This document shows positions 28,688-37,612 of a stretch of DNA of 64,000 nucleotides, in pieces; the stretch's first letter is position 1; each line of letters starts with the position of its first letter. Made by a program: the position numbers and the translations under genes. Origin of the DNA: Deinococcus aerolatus (lineage in GTDB: Bacteria > Deinococcota > Deinococci > Deinococcales > Deinococcaceae); NCBI RefSeq assembly GCF_014647055.1, contig NZ_BMOL01000007.1, forward strand, positions 124,001 through 188,000, read 5' to 3'. Below the pieces are notes generated by a model. It saw nothing but the letters and a program-made list of their open reading frames with translations. It ran no database searches and was not told the DNA's origin.

Positions 28688-29107
28688 ATGAGCCGTCTTC
28701 CCGATCCAGAGCGCCCGGACCCGCCCGGCCCGGAGGCCACGCCGGATGTGCAGGTCAGCGTGCAGGTCACGCACCTGCCGGCGCAGAGCACGCCCGGACG
28801 GCGGGTCTTTTCCTACGTGATCCAGATCGAGAACCGCAGCGATCAGACCTGGCAGCTGCTGGCGCGGCACTGGGACATCGTGGACGCCCTGGGCCACGAG
28901 ATCAGCGTGGACGGCGATGGCGTGGTGGGCGAGCAACCGATGCTCCCGCCGGGCGGCCTGTTCGTCTACGACTCCTTCGTGACGGTGGAGGCCACGCCGG
29001 GCCGCATGGGCGGCTATTACGTGCTGCAAGACGCCTGGGGGGCGCGGGCGCAGGTGCCCATTCCCACCTTCATGCTCGACGTGTCCGGAGAACGGACCCT
29101 GAACTGA
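28688..29107 (+). CDS. apaG: ApaG family protein
   Basis: A 139-residue single ApaG/DUF525 fold: RVFSYVIQIENRSDQTWQLL (about 40-59), then GHEISVDGDGVVGEQPMLPPGG and a Gly-rich YYVLQDAWG. ApaG proteins have been linked to cobalt resistance and metal or nucleotide-related functions, but the true activity is unsettled. A TATCCT box (28674-28679) is 8 nt from the ATG. An upstream in-frame ATG (28598) was rejected as it lacks any signal. The N-terminal 20 residues are Pro- and Asp-rich. The stop is 3 bp from the stop of queA. Confidence 0.88.
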   Translation: MSRLPDPERPDPPGPEATPDVQVSVQVTHLPAQSTPGRRVFSYVIQIENRSDQTWQLLARHWDIVDALGHEISVDGDGVVGEQPMLPPGGLFVYDSFVTVEATPGRMGGYYVLQDAWGARAQVPIPTFMLDVSGERTLN

Positions 29108-29110
29108 GCC

Positions 29111-30232
29111 TTATTTCTGCCCCGCCCCGCCGCTCCTCTGGTTTTCCAGCAGCATCGCGTCGCCCAGCGAGTAGAAGCGGTAGTCGCCGGCCAGCGCCGC
29201 GTCGTAGGCGGCCCGGACGCGCCCCTCGCCGGCAAAGGCGGCCACCAGCAGCAGCAGGGTGCTGCCAGGCAGGTGCAGGTTGGTGAGTAGCAGATCCGGC
29301 ACATGTACGGGCGTGCTGGGCGTGATGAAGATGCGGGTGTCGCCCTCGCCGGCCCGCACGGCCTCCCCGTTCCAGACACTTTCCAGCGTGCGGACGGTGG
29401 TGGTGCCCACCGCGACGACGCGGCGGCCCTGCGCCCTGGCCTGGTTGATGGCGGCGGCGGTGGACGCGCTGACCGCGTACCGTTCGGCGTGCATGGTGTG
29501 GTCCGCTGCTGACCCCTGGATGGGCCGAAAGGTTCCTGCGCCCACGTGCAGGGTCACGGCGCAGCGCTCCACGCCCAGGGCGTCCAGCCGGGCCAGCAGT
29601 TCCGGCGTGAAATGCAGTCCGGCGGTGGGGGCAGCCACGCTGCCCGGATCGCGGGCGTAGACGGTCTGGTAGCGCTCGCGCCACACCGCGTCGTCGTCAC
29701 CCGCGTCGATATATGGGGGCAGCGGCAGCCGTCCGATCTCGTCCAGGTGAGGCTTGAGGTCGTGCTCGAAGCGCAGCAGGCGGGCACCGTCGTCCAGCAC
29801 ACCGACCACTTCGGCCCGGTGGCCGCCCAGCCACAGCTCTTTGCCGGCGCGTCTGGCAGGCTTGAGATACGCGCTCCAGACGTTGTGCTGTTCCTCCCGC
29901 AGCAGCATGACCTCTACCGCGCCGCCGCCGTGACCGTCCGGCGTGACGGGCTTGCGGGCCATCACGCGGGCGGGGATGACGCGGCTCTCGTTGAACACCA
30001 GCAGGTCGCCGGAGCGCAGTAGATCTGGCAGCTCACGGAAGGTGCGGTGCGTGAGGTCCGGGCGGCCCACCACCATCAGGCGGGAGGCGTCTCGCGGCTC
30101 GGCCCCGGTCTGGGCAATGCGCTCAGGGGGCAGGGTGAAGTTCAGGCGGGCCAGCACGGCGTCCGCGTCGCACAGGCTGGCGGGGTCCGGACCGGGACAG
30201 TCCAGTGCTGGATTGAGTTCTGGATTGGGCAT
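29111..30232 (-). CDS. queA: S-adenosylmethionine:tRNA ribosyltransferase-isomerase QueA
   Basis: A 373-residue QueA, which transfers and isomerises the ribosyl part of AdoMet to make epoxyqueuosine in the tRNA wobble position. Motifs: LPPERIAQ near the N-terminus, LVFNESRVIPARV, SVAAPTAGLHFTPELLARL, TLHVGAGTFRPI, and VGTTTVRTLES. The start at 30232 is a reasonable choice; GTG further in is also possible. The upstream NYN gene ends 8 nt before it, so both belong to one operon. queG, the next pathway step, is at 49691-50803. Confidence 0.92.
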   Translation of the reverse strand: MPNPELNPALDCPGPDPASLCDADAVLARLNFTLPPERIAQTGAEPRDASRLMVVGRPDLTHRTFRELPDLLRSGDLLVFNESRVIPARVMARKPVTPDGHGGGAVEVMLLREEQHNVWSAYLKPARRAGKELWLGGHRAEVVGVLDDGARLLRFEHDLKPHLDEIGRLPLPPYIDAGDDDAVWRERYQTVYARDPGSVAAPTAGLHFTPELLARLDALGVERCAVTLHVGAGTFRPIQGSAADHTMHAERYAVSASTAAAINQARAQGRRVVAVGTTTVRTLESVWNGEAVRAGEGDTRIFITPSTPVHVPDLLLTNLHLPGSTLLLLVAAFAGEGRVRAAYDAALAGDYRFYSLGDAMLLENQRSGGAGQK

Positions 30233-30239
30233 CTCCGGA

Positions 30240-30812
<573 letters not shown>

Positions 30813-31033
30813 TGAGAGTTCTCCTGTTGTGGATGGGGCAAAAAGGGATGTTGCGGGAAATGGTGGGCCTGAAATCCGGGTTCCCTGACGGCCGCACGGC
30901 CGGGGTTCGCCGGGCCGAGTCTAACACCGGGCCGGCTTTCGCGGAATACGGAGGAAGGGCGGGAGCTTCAGCGGGCAGGGTCCCGAAAGACACCCCGCCA
31001 AACAACCCTGGCCTCTCCAGCCTGCCCAGCGGA

Positions 31034-31039
31034 TAACGT
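31034..31039 (+). promoter_or_regulatory. Leaderless-type -10 box of the aminotransferase gene
   Basis: TAACGT ends 6 nt before the ATG at 31046. Confidence 0.55.
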
Positions 31040-31045
31040 ACAGGC

Positions 31046-32356
31046 ATGACCCGTGACGGCTCCCCTGTTGGCTCCACCGACGCCCTGGCTGCGGCCCAGA
31101 CCGCCTACGACGCCATCCGTGCCCGTGGCCTGAAGCTGAACATGCAGCGCGGTCAGCCCTCGGACGCGGACTTTGACCTGTCCAACGGGCTGCTGACCAC
31201 GTTGGGAGAGGCCGATCTGAGCATGGACGGCATTGACCTGCGCAACTACCCGGGCGGGGTGACAGGCCTGCCCAGCGCGCGGCGTCTGTTCGCCGACTAC
31301 CTGGACGTGAAGCCGGAAAACATGATCGTGTGGAACAACGCCTCGCTGGAACTGCAGGGCTTTGTCCTGACCTTCGCGCTGCTGCACGGCATGCGAAACA
31401 GCGCCCAGCCCTGGGTGAAGGGAGACACCAAACCCAGATTCATCGTGACCGTTCCCGGTTATGACCGGCACTTCCTGCTGTTGCAGACGCTGGGCTTTGA
31501 GCTGGTGACAGTGGACATGCAGGCCGATGGCCCGGACCTGGACGCCATCGAGCGGCTGGTCAGGGACGACGCGGGGATCAAGGGCGTCCTGTTCGTGCCC
31601 ACCTACAGCAACCCCGGCGGCGAGACCATCAGCGTCAACAAGGCCCGACGGCTGGCTGCCGTGCAGGCCGCTGCGCCCGATTTCACCATTCTGGCCGACG
31701 ATGCCTACCGCGTCCATCACCTGGGCACGCCTGCCGAGACCGTCAACTTCGTGACCCTGTGCCGCGACGCGGGCCACCCCGACCGGGCCTTCGTGTTTGC
31801 CAGCACCAGCAAGATCACGCTGGCGGGGGCGGGCCTGGGATTCGTGGCCACCAGCGAGGACAACGTCCGCTGGATGTCCCGGTACCTGAATGCCCAGAGC
31901 ATCGGCCCCAACAAGCCCGAGCAGGCGCGGCACGTCAAGTTCCTGGGCAGCTACCCCGGCGGCATCGAGGGGCTGATGCGAGATCACGCCGCCCTGATTG
32001 CGCCGAAGTTCCGCGCGGTGGACGAGACCCTGCGCGCCGAACTGGGCGAGAACGGCGAATTCGCCACCTGGGCCAGCCCGCAGGGCGGCTACTTCATCAG
32101 CCTGGACACCGCCGCCCCCGTCGCCGCCCGCGTGGTGGAGCTGGCCGACGCGGCGGGCGTGAGCCTGACCCCCGCCGGGGCCACCTACCCGGACGGCAAG
32201 GACCCCGGCAACCGCAACATCCGGCTGGCGCCCACCCGTCCGCCGATCGGCGAGGTCTACACCGCCATGGGGGCCGTCGCCGCGTGCATCCGGCTGGCCA
32301 CCGAGGAGCACCGCGCCAGGCAGGGTCAGCAGGCAGGAGGGCAGGTCCGCTCCTGA
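31046..32356 (+). CDS. Aminotransferase, aspartate type Ic family
   Basis: A 436-residue PLP enzyme of fold type I. The Schiff-base lysine is in FASTSKITLAGAGLGF (about residue 254), an N-terminal NMQRGQPSDADFDLS replaces the usual Gly-rich opening, and the substrate-binding Arg is in RNIRLAPTRPP. This matches the bacterial aminotransferase Ic group, in which members from Deinococcus-Thermus act on aspartate and 2-oxoglutarate. It is probably aspartate aminotransferase. The MarR gene follows about 50 nt downstream. Confidence 0.85.
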   Translation: MTRDGSPVGSTDALAAAQTAYDAIRARGLKLNMQRGQPSDADFDLSNGLLTTLGEADLSMDGIDLRNYPGGVTGLPSARRLFADYLDVKPENMIVWNNASLELQGFVLTFALLHGMRNSAQPWVKGDTKPRFIVTVPGYDRHFLLLQTLGFELVTVDMQADGPDLDAIERLVRDDAGIKGVLFVPTYSNPGGETISVNKARRLAAVQAAAPDFTILADDAYRVHHLGTPAETVNFVTLCRDAGHPDRAFVFASTSKITLAGAGLGFVATSEDNVRWMSRYLNAQSIGPNKPEQARHVKFLGSYPGGIEGLMRDHAALIAPKFRAVDETLRAELGENGEFATWASPQGGYFISLDTAAPVAARVVELADAAGVSLTPAGATYPDGKDPGNRNIRLAPTRPPIGEVYTAMGAVAACIRLATEEHRARQGQQAGGQVRS

Positions 32357-32406
32357 ACCGTCCCCTGGCTTGATTTCGGTCCGGCGCGTGGGTCAGGATG
32401 CCTGCC

Positions 32407-32913
32407 ATGCCCAACCGCTTTTCAGGCAAGGCCGCCGAACGCGACGCGCTGGACGCCTACATCAAACTCTGGCGGGCGGCGCATGCCGTCGAGGCCGCCG
32501 CCAACCGACACCTGGGTGACCATGGCCTGACCCTCAGCCAGTTCGCGGTGCTTGAGGCCCTGTTCCACCTGGGACCGCTGAGCCAGCGCCAGCTGGCCGA
32601 CAAGATTCTGCGTTCCAGCGGCAACCTGACCATGGTGATCGACAACCTGGAGCGCGACGGACAGGTCAGCCGCGAGCGCAATCCCGCCGACCGCCGCGCC
32701 TTTCAGATCTGCCTGACCCCGGAGGGGCGCGCCCTGATCGAGCGCATTCTGCCGGGCCACGTGCAGGGCATCCAGGCGCTGTTCGGCGTGCTAGACCCGG
32801 ACGAGTTGCAGCAGCTCAGCAGCCTGACCCGCAAGCTGGGCATCGAGGCCCAGCGTGTGGACGCCCAGCGCACGGGCGGCGGCCCACAATCGTCCCGCCG
32901 GGGCAAAGTTTAG
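32407..32913 (+). CDS. MarR family regulator, MhqR-like
   Basis: A 168-residue winged-helix regulator. The core is LTLSQFAVLEALFHLGPLSQRQLADKILRSSGNLTMVIDNLERDG (about 36-80), then RERNPADRRAFQICLTPEG for the wing. It lies 152 bp upstream of the fused dioxygenase/esterase gene and is on the same strand. In B. subtilis, MhqR (MarR type) represses mhqO, mhqD and others in response to quinones. That this protein binds the TTAACGTTAA palindrome in the next promoter is an inference from context. Start 32407 or 32398; the -10-like CAGGAT fits 32407. Confidence 0.85.
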   Translation: MPNRFSGKAAERDALDAYIKLWRAAHAVEAAANRHLGDHGLTLSQFAVLEALFHLGPLSQRQLADKILRSSGNLTMVIDNLERDGQVSRERNPADRRAFQICLTPEGRALIERILPGHVQGIQALFGVLDPDELQQLSSLTRKLGIEAQRVDAQRTGGGPQSSRRGKV

Positions 32914-33030
32914 GCCGTGTCAAAGGGCCAGACAGCGTCCTGGACTCAGGCACGGTCCGCGCTGCCTCGCTGACTCGGTAGGAAAGTCAGAGTAGGCCTC
33001 ATCTCCCCTCGGAATACGTCAAAATTCAGC

Positions 33031-33059
33031 TTGCAAATCGTTTAACGTTAATCTATTGT
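33031..33059 (+). promoter_or_regulatory. Promoter of the dioxygenase/esterase fusion gene
   Basis: TTGCAA (33031-33036), 17-bp spacer, TATTGT (33054-33059), then 6 nt to the ATG at 33066, so the mRNA is leaderless. Confidence 0.75.
33042..33051. promoter_or_regulatory. Candidate operator, perfect palindrome TTAACGTTAA
   Basis: A 10-bp palindrome inside the spacer between -35 and -10 of the fusion gene, a typical position for MarR repressor binding. The neighbouring MarR gene is the obvious candidate. Confidence 0.5.
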
Positions 33060-33065
33060 GGGGCC

Positions 33066-34730
33066 ATGACTTCCTCCTCTTCCGGCCAGATTTCCCCGGT
33101 GCAGGGCCTGCACCATGTCACCGTGATGGCGAGCGATCCGCAGCGCAACATCGACTTCTATACCCGCGTGCTGGGACAGCGTATGGTCAAGGTCACGGTC
33201 AATTTCGACGATCCCGGCACCTACCACCTGTACTACGGAGACCGTACCGGACAGCCCGGCACGGTCATGACCCACTTTCCCTGGCCGGGCGCGGCGCGCG
33301 GCGTGCGCGGCAACGGCGAGGTGGTCGCGACGGCCTACAGCGCCCCCGCCTCGTCTTACGATTTCTGGCTGGGCCACCTGACCGCGCAGGGACTGGAGGT
33401 GCGCGGCGGCCAGCGCTTTGGGCAAAAGGTGCTGACCGTAGATGATCCGGACGGCACATGGGTGGAACTGGTGTTCGGGGACGGCGCGCCTGTCGAGAAC
33501 TGGGCCGGCTCGCCGGTGCCGCACGAACACGCGCTGCGCGGCTTTCACTCGGTCACCGGCTGGGGCGGGGACACCGGGGCCGTGCGCGAGCTGCTGGTGA
33601 GTCAGCTGGGCTTTACAGAAGTGGGGACCGAGGATGATGCCGAGGGCCAGCGCACCCGTTTCCGGGGCAGCGGCGATGACGACGGTGGTGCGGGCGTGGG
33701 CCTGTTCGTGGACGTGGTGGAACGGCCCGGTGGGGCACGCGGCTCCTTCGGGGCCGGCAGCGTGCACCACGTCGCGCTGCGGACCCGCGACGACGACCAG
33801 CAGGCCGCGTACCTGGGCCAGCTGACGGCGGCGGGCTTCCGGCCCACGCCCGTGCAGGACCGCCAGTACTTCCACAGCATCTACTTCCGTGAGAGCAACG
33901 GCATCCTGTTCGAGATCGCAACCGACGCCCCAGGGTTCCCTGACGACGAGCCGGTGGACGAGTTGGGCCGGCACCTCAAGCTGCCCGCATGGTACGAGGC
34001 CCGCCGCCCCACCATTGAGGCGCACCTGCCGCGCATTGTCAGTCCCGAATATGGCGTGACGCTGGGCACGCGGGTGCTGGACCACACCCCCGTGGCCCGG
34101 GAGGAGCCGGCCGCCCCGGGCATTCAGGTGTTCACTGCCGGACGGCCACTGGGCGAGGCGCGGGTGGCGGCCATCCTGCTGCACGGACGGGGTGGTACAG
34201 CGCAGGACATCCTGTCGCTGGAGGCGGACCTGAACCTGAGTGCCTTTTCCTACCTGGCCCCGCAGGCCAACGGGAACAGCTGGTACCCGCAGTCGTTCCT
34301 GGCCCCGGTGGAGCAGAATCAACCCCATCTGGACGCCGCTCTGGCGACGGTGGACGCCCTGCTGGCCGAACTGGAGACACAGGGCATCCCGCCGCAGAAC
34401 GTGGTGCTGGGCGGCTTCAGCCAGGGGGCCTGCTTGGCGCTGGAATACGTCAGCCGCAGTCGGGCGCGGCTGGGCGGCGTGGTGGCCCTGAGCGGCGCGC
34501 TGATCACGCTGGAGGACACCGGTGATCTGGGTGGCCTGCCCGTGTTCATGGGCGTGGCCCCGGACGACGCGCACATTCCGCTGAAGCGTTTTGAGGCCAG
34601 TGCCGACGCCCTGCGCTCACGCGGCGCAGCGGTGGACGCCCGCGTGTTTCCGGGCCTGGGCCACGCCATCAACGCCGAGGAACTCGACGCCATGCGGGCG
34701 CTGATGCAGGCGATCACGGCGCAGGCGTAA
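33066..34730 (+). CDS. Fusion of MhqO-like ring-cleaving dioxygenase and MhqD-like esterase
   Basis: A 554-residue protein. Residues 14-140 and about 158-305 are two VOC (glyoxalase/bleomycin) modules typical of MhqO: VQGLHHVTVMASDPQRNIDFY, RGFHSVTGWG, VHHVALRTRD and GILFEIATDAPGF supply the metal-binding His and Glu residues. After a linker (about 305-350), residues 355-554 form an alpha/beta hydrolase with HGRGG, the nucleophile S452 in GGFSQGA, the aspartate in APDDAH and the histidine in GLGHAIN, like MhqD. In Bacillus these are separate proteins that detoxify quinones. The single long frame without stop shows a true fusion. Confidence 0.85.
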   Translation: MTSSSSGQISPVQGLHHVTVMASDPQRNIDFYTRVLGQRMVKVTVNFDDPGTYHLYYGDRTGQPGTVMTHFPWPGAARGVRGNGEVVATAYSAPASSYDFWLGHLTAQGLEVRGGQRFGQKVLTVDDPDGTWVELVFGDGAPVENWAGSPVPHEHALRGFHSVTGWGGDTGAVRELLVSQLGFTEVGTEDDAEGQRTRFRGSGDDDGGAGVGLFVDVVERPGGARGSFGAGSVHHVALRTRDDDQQAAYLGQLTAAGFRPTPVQDRQYFHSIYFRESNGILFEIATDAPGFPDDEPVDELGRHLKLPAWYEARRPTIEAHLPRIVSPEYGVTLGTRVLDHTPVAREEPAAPGIQVFTAGRPLGEARVAAILLHGRGGTAQDILSLEADLNLSAFSYLAPQANGNSWYPQSFLAPVEQNQPHLDAALATVDALLAELETQGIPPQNVVLGGFSQGACLALEYVSRSRARLGGVVALSGALITLEDTGDLGGLPVFMGVAPDDAHIPLKRFEASADALRSRGAAVDARVFPGLGHAINAEELDAMRALMQAITAQA

Positions 34731-34746
34731 AGCCTCAAACGGGTCT

Positions 34747-35442
34747 TCAGCGCAGCGTTGCCGCGATGAAGACCGGGGTGGCGTCCGGCCCCTCGAAGCC
34801 CGGGCCGTAGGCGCGCACGGTGACCAGCACGCGGTTGCCGCGCACGTCCACCCGCTCCAGCGCGTACCGGGCCGCGCAAGTGCGGTCCGCAGGCAGGCTG
34901 AGGTCACGGTGGATGGTCTGCGTGTTCACGGTCAGCCTGAACCCCACCGGCACAGCGCCCGGCTCCAGCAGATCGCCATAGGGACAGGTGGAGGGCAGGG
35001 CGTACACGTTCAGGGTGATCGGCACCGGAACGGACCACAGCGCCACACTGGTCACGCCGGTCTGCCCCGCGCCCAGGCCGTCACTCCACTGTGGGAACGG
35101 CTGAGGGTACACGCGGTTGTACTTTGCGGCCGACACGGCCCCCGGCGTCAGCCCGTAGGCCGACAGGGTAGCCGGGGTGGGCGGCGTGGTCAGCAGGCCC
35201 CAGCGCAGCGTATTGGGCAGCTCGTCTCCCGTCTTCTGGCGGCTGTACAGCTGCGCCCCCGTCGCCGTGCTGAACACTTTCAGACTGGCTGTGCCGAAAC
35301 CCGAGCCATCCCGCTCCCCCGAACTCAGGACCATCACCCGCGCCGAGGTGGTGGAGAAGCGCACCTGATTGACCGGAATGCGCTCGTTCGCGGCGGCAGA
35401 CGTGACGGTGGCGGCCAGCAGCAACGTCGGCAGTCGTCTCAT
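34747..35442 (-). CDS. Secreted protein, DUF2259-like
   Basis: About 231 residues. A signal peptide (MRRLPTLLLAATVTSAAA) is followed by a beta-rich domain with SSGERDGSGFGTASLKVFSTATGAQLYSR, which resembles DUF2259 predicted secreted proteins, and two Cys-containing stretches that may form disulfides (STCPYG, DRTCAARY). Function unknown. The ATG at 35442 is 5 nt after a TACGCT box (35448-35453, reverse strand). Convergent with the dioxygenase/esterase gene. The family link is tentative. Confidence 0.6.
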   Translation of the reverse strand: MRRLPTLLLAATVTSAAANERIPVNQVRFSTTSARVMVLSSGERDGSGFGTASLKVFSTATGAQLYSRQKTGDELPNTLRWGLLTTPPTPATLSAYGLTPGAVSAAKYNRVYPQPFPQWSDGLGAGQTGVTSVALWSVPVPITLNVYALPSTCPYGDLLEPGAVPVGFRLTVNTQTIHRDLSLPADRTCAARYALERVDVRGNRVLVTVRAYGPGFEGPDATPVFIAATLR

Positions 35443-35537
35443 GACTGAGCGTACACCCTGCGCCACGTCGCAAAGCCGAAGAGGGCCAACGGCGGAAAAC
35501 AGCGCTCCATCCCGACTTCTCCGGTCAGGATGGAGCG

Positions 35538-35566
35538 TTGAGTTTGGCGTGGCCAGGGACTAGAAT
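35538..35566 (+). promoter_or_regulatory. Promoter of the metal ATPase gene
   Basis: TTGAGT (35538-35543), 17-bp spacer, TAGAAT (35561-35566). The mRNA carries a leader with AGGAGG (35605-35610) and an ATG 4 nt later. Confidence 0.7.
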
Positions 35567-35569
35567 AGC

Positions 35570-35582
35570 TTATTGAGAATAA
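35570..35582. promoter_or_regulatory. Candidate metalloregulator operator, TTATTGAGAATAA
   Basis: A 13-bp inverted repeat with 5-bp arms that starts just downstream of the -10 and covers the transcription start. It resembles Fur/PerR-type boxes (TTATAAT-like, AT-rich). The metal sensor is not identified. Confidence 0.55.
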
Positions 35583-35614
35583 TTCCTGTTAAGGATTCTC
35601 GCTCAGGAGGCTCC

Positions 35615-37543
35615 ATGACCACCCCCAACGCAGCATCACCTGCCCGTTTTGCCGAACCCAGCCGCCCACCGCGCTTTAACCTCTCGCCGCAGCTGCGCTT
35701 TGCCGTGGTCATGACCAGCCTGACCCTGCTGGGCCTGCTGGTGGGCGCGGCGGGGCAGTACCTCCTGCAGCAGCCCGCCGTCATGTGGGGCGGCTACCTC
35801 GTCGCGTATCTGGCGGGGGGCATTCCCGCCGGGCGCGAGGCGCTGCACAGCCTGTTTGTGGAAAAGAAGCTGGACGTGGATCTGCTGATGGTGCTGGCGG
35901 CCCTGGGCGCGGCGAGCATCGGGCAGGCGGCTGACGGAGCGATTCTGCTGTTCCTGTTCTCCCTGAGCAACACCCTGCAGGACTGGGCGATGGGCCGCAC
36001 CAAGCACGCCATCAGCGCCCTGATGGACCTGAACCCGGCCGGCGCCACCGTACGCCGTGACGGGCGCGAACGCTGGTGCGAACTGGGCGACATCCGCATC
36101 GGGGACGTGCTGGTGCTCAAGCCCGGCGAGCGCATCGCCGCCGACGCCCGCGTGACGCGCGGACAGACCGCCGTGGACGAGTCGCCCATCACCGGGGAGA
36201 GCCTGCCCATCGACAAGGTGGTGGGCGCGGAACTGGCCTCCGGCACCGTCAACCTGAACGGCAGCGTGGAGGCCGAGGTGCTGCGCCCCGCCGGAGACAG
36301 CACCCTGGCCCGGCTTGTGGCGCTGATGGAACAGGCACAGACCGCCAAGAGCCGCACCGAGACCGTCACCGAGCGCTGGGAAAGCCCCTACGCGACGGCG
36401 GTGCTGGTGCTGGTGCCGCTGGTGTTCGCGCTGCTGCGCTACGGGTTTAGCCTGTCGGTGGACGACTCGTGGTACCGCGCCATGACCTTCATGGTGGTGG
36501 CCAGCCCCTGCGCGGTGGTGATCAGTACGCCCGCCGTGATGCTCAGCGCCATGGCGGCGGCGGCGCGCGGCGGCGTGCTGTTCAAGAGCAGCGCGGCGAT
36601 GGACACCCTGGCCCGCGTGAATACCATCGCCTTCGACAAGACCGGCACGCTGACCCAGGCCAGGATGAAGGTGGCCCGCGTGGTGGCCGACGACGAACCG
36701 GGGGCGCTGGCCCTGGCCGCCGGGCTGGAAAGCCACAGCGAACATCCCATCGCGCAGGCGGTGGTAACGCTGGCGCGTGAGCGGGGCGTGCTTCCCGTCC
36801 CTGTCCAGGGCGCGCAGGCCGTGCCGGGCATGGGCATTACGGCGGCGCTGGACAGCGGTGAGCTGGCCTGGGCCGGGAACCTCCGCCTGATGACGCGTGA
36901 GGGGGCCAGCCTGAGTCCGGCCCAGGACGCCGCCCTGCGCGAGCTGAACGCCGAGGGTAGCAGCACCGTGATCGTGGGCGTGGGCAAGCGCGTGGTGGCC
37001 GTGATGGGCGTGTCTGACACGCTGCGCCCCGGCATCGCCGAGGCCATTTCCAGCCTGCGGACGGCGGGCGTGGCGCATCAGGTGATGCTGACCGGGGATA
37101 AGGCGGAAGTGGCCCAGGCCGTGGCCGCCCAGATCGGCCTGACCGAGTACCGCGCCGAACTGCTGCCCCAGGACAAGTTGCGCATCATGGGCGAGTTGCC
37201 CGGCCCGCTGGCCATGGTCGGCGACGGCGTGAACGACGCCCCGGCACTGGCCCGCGCCGACCTGGGGATTGCCGTGGCCAGCGGCACCGACGTCGCCATC
37301 GAAAGCGCCGACGTGGTGTTGATGAAAAATGATCTGGGCAAGCTGGCCGGGGCAGTACGGCTGGCCAAGGACGCCCGGCGCACCGTGTTCCTGAACCTGG
37401 CCTTTGCCTTCGGGGTCATTCTGATCATCGCGCCGCTGGCGGTGGCCGGGCACATTCCGCTGCCGCTGGGTGTCATCGCGCACGAGGGCGGCACCGTATT
37501 TGTGGTGTTCATGGGGCTGCGCCTGCTGGGGCACCGGCTGTAA
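35615..37543 (+). CDS. P1B-4 type heavy-metal transporting ATPase
   Basis: A 642-residue P-type ATPase. Motifs in order: the TM region, the actuator loop ITGES, the membrane metal motif SPC at 297-299, the phosphorylated Asp at 341 (DKTGTLT), EHPIAQ in the nucleotide domain, VGDGVNDAPAL, and the final HEGGT at 623-627. SPC together with HEGGT and the absence of an N-terminal metal-binding domain marks subfamily P1B-4, exporters of Fe(II), Co(II) or Zn(II) such as PfeT and CzcP. The operator upstream suggests metal or peroxide control. Substrate not determined. Confidence 0.9.
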   Translation: MTTPNAASPARFAEPSRPPRFNLSPQLRFAVVMTSLTLLGLLVGAAGQYLLQQPAVMWGGYLVAYLAGGIPAGREALHSLFVEKKLDVDLLMVLAALGAASIGQAADGAILLFLFSLSNTLQDWAMGRTKHAISALMDLNPAGATVRRDGRERWCELGDIRIGDVLVLKPGERIAADARVTRGQTAVDESPITGESLPIDKVVGAELASGTVNLNGSVEAEVLRPAGDSTLARLVALMEQAQTAKSRTETVTERWESPYATAVLVLVPLVFALLRYGFSLSVDDSWYRAMTFMVVASPCAVVISTPAVMLSAMAAAARGGVLFKSSAAMDTLARVNTIAFDKTGTLTQARMKVARVVADDEPGALALAAGLESHSEHPIAQAVVTLARERGVLPVPVQGAQAVPGMGITAALDSGELAWAGNLRLMTREGASLSPAQDAALRELNAEGSSTVIVGVGKRVVAVMGVSDTLRPGIAEAISSLRTAGVAHQVMLTGDKAEVAQAVAAQIGLTEYRAELLPQDKLRIMGELPGPLAMVGDGVNDAPALARADLGIAVASGTDVAIESADVVLMKNDLGKLAGAVRLAKDARRTVFLNLAFAFGVILIIAPLAVAGHIPLPLGVIAHEGGTVFVVFMGLRLLGHRL

Positions 37544-37612
37544 GACCCCCGGCCACCCCAGGTGGCCCTGTCCGCCGTGGAGAGGGCCTGTTTGCTGTTG
37601 GCTGCCTGCCCC

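Noticed and set aside
35636..37534. A 632-residue reverse-strand frame over the metal ATPase
   Set aside because: Shadow; rich in His and Gln from antisense of GC-rich codons. The ATPase motifs are on the forward strand.
37551..37567. A small hairpin GGCCACC-CCA-GGTGGCC after the metal ATPase gene
   Set aside because: No T run follows on either strand and the loop is only 3 nt; weak evidence for a terminator.
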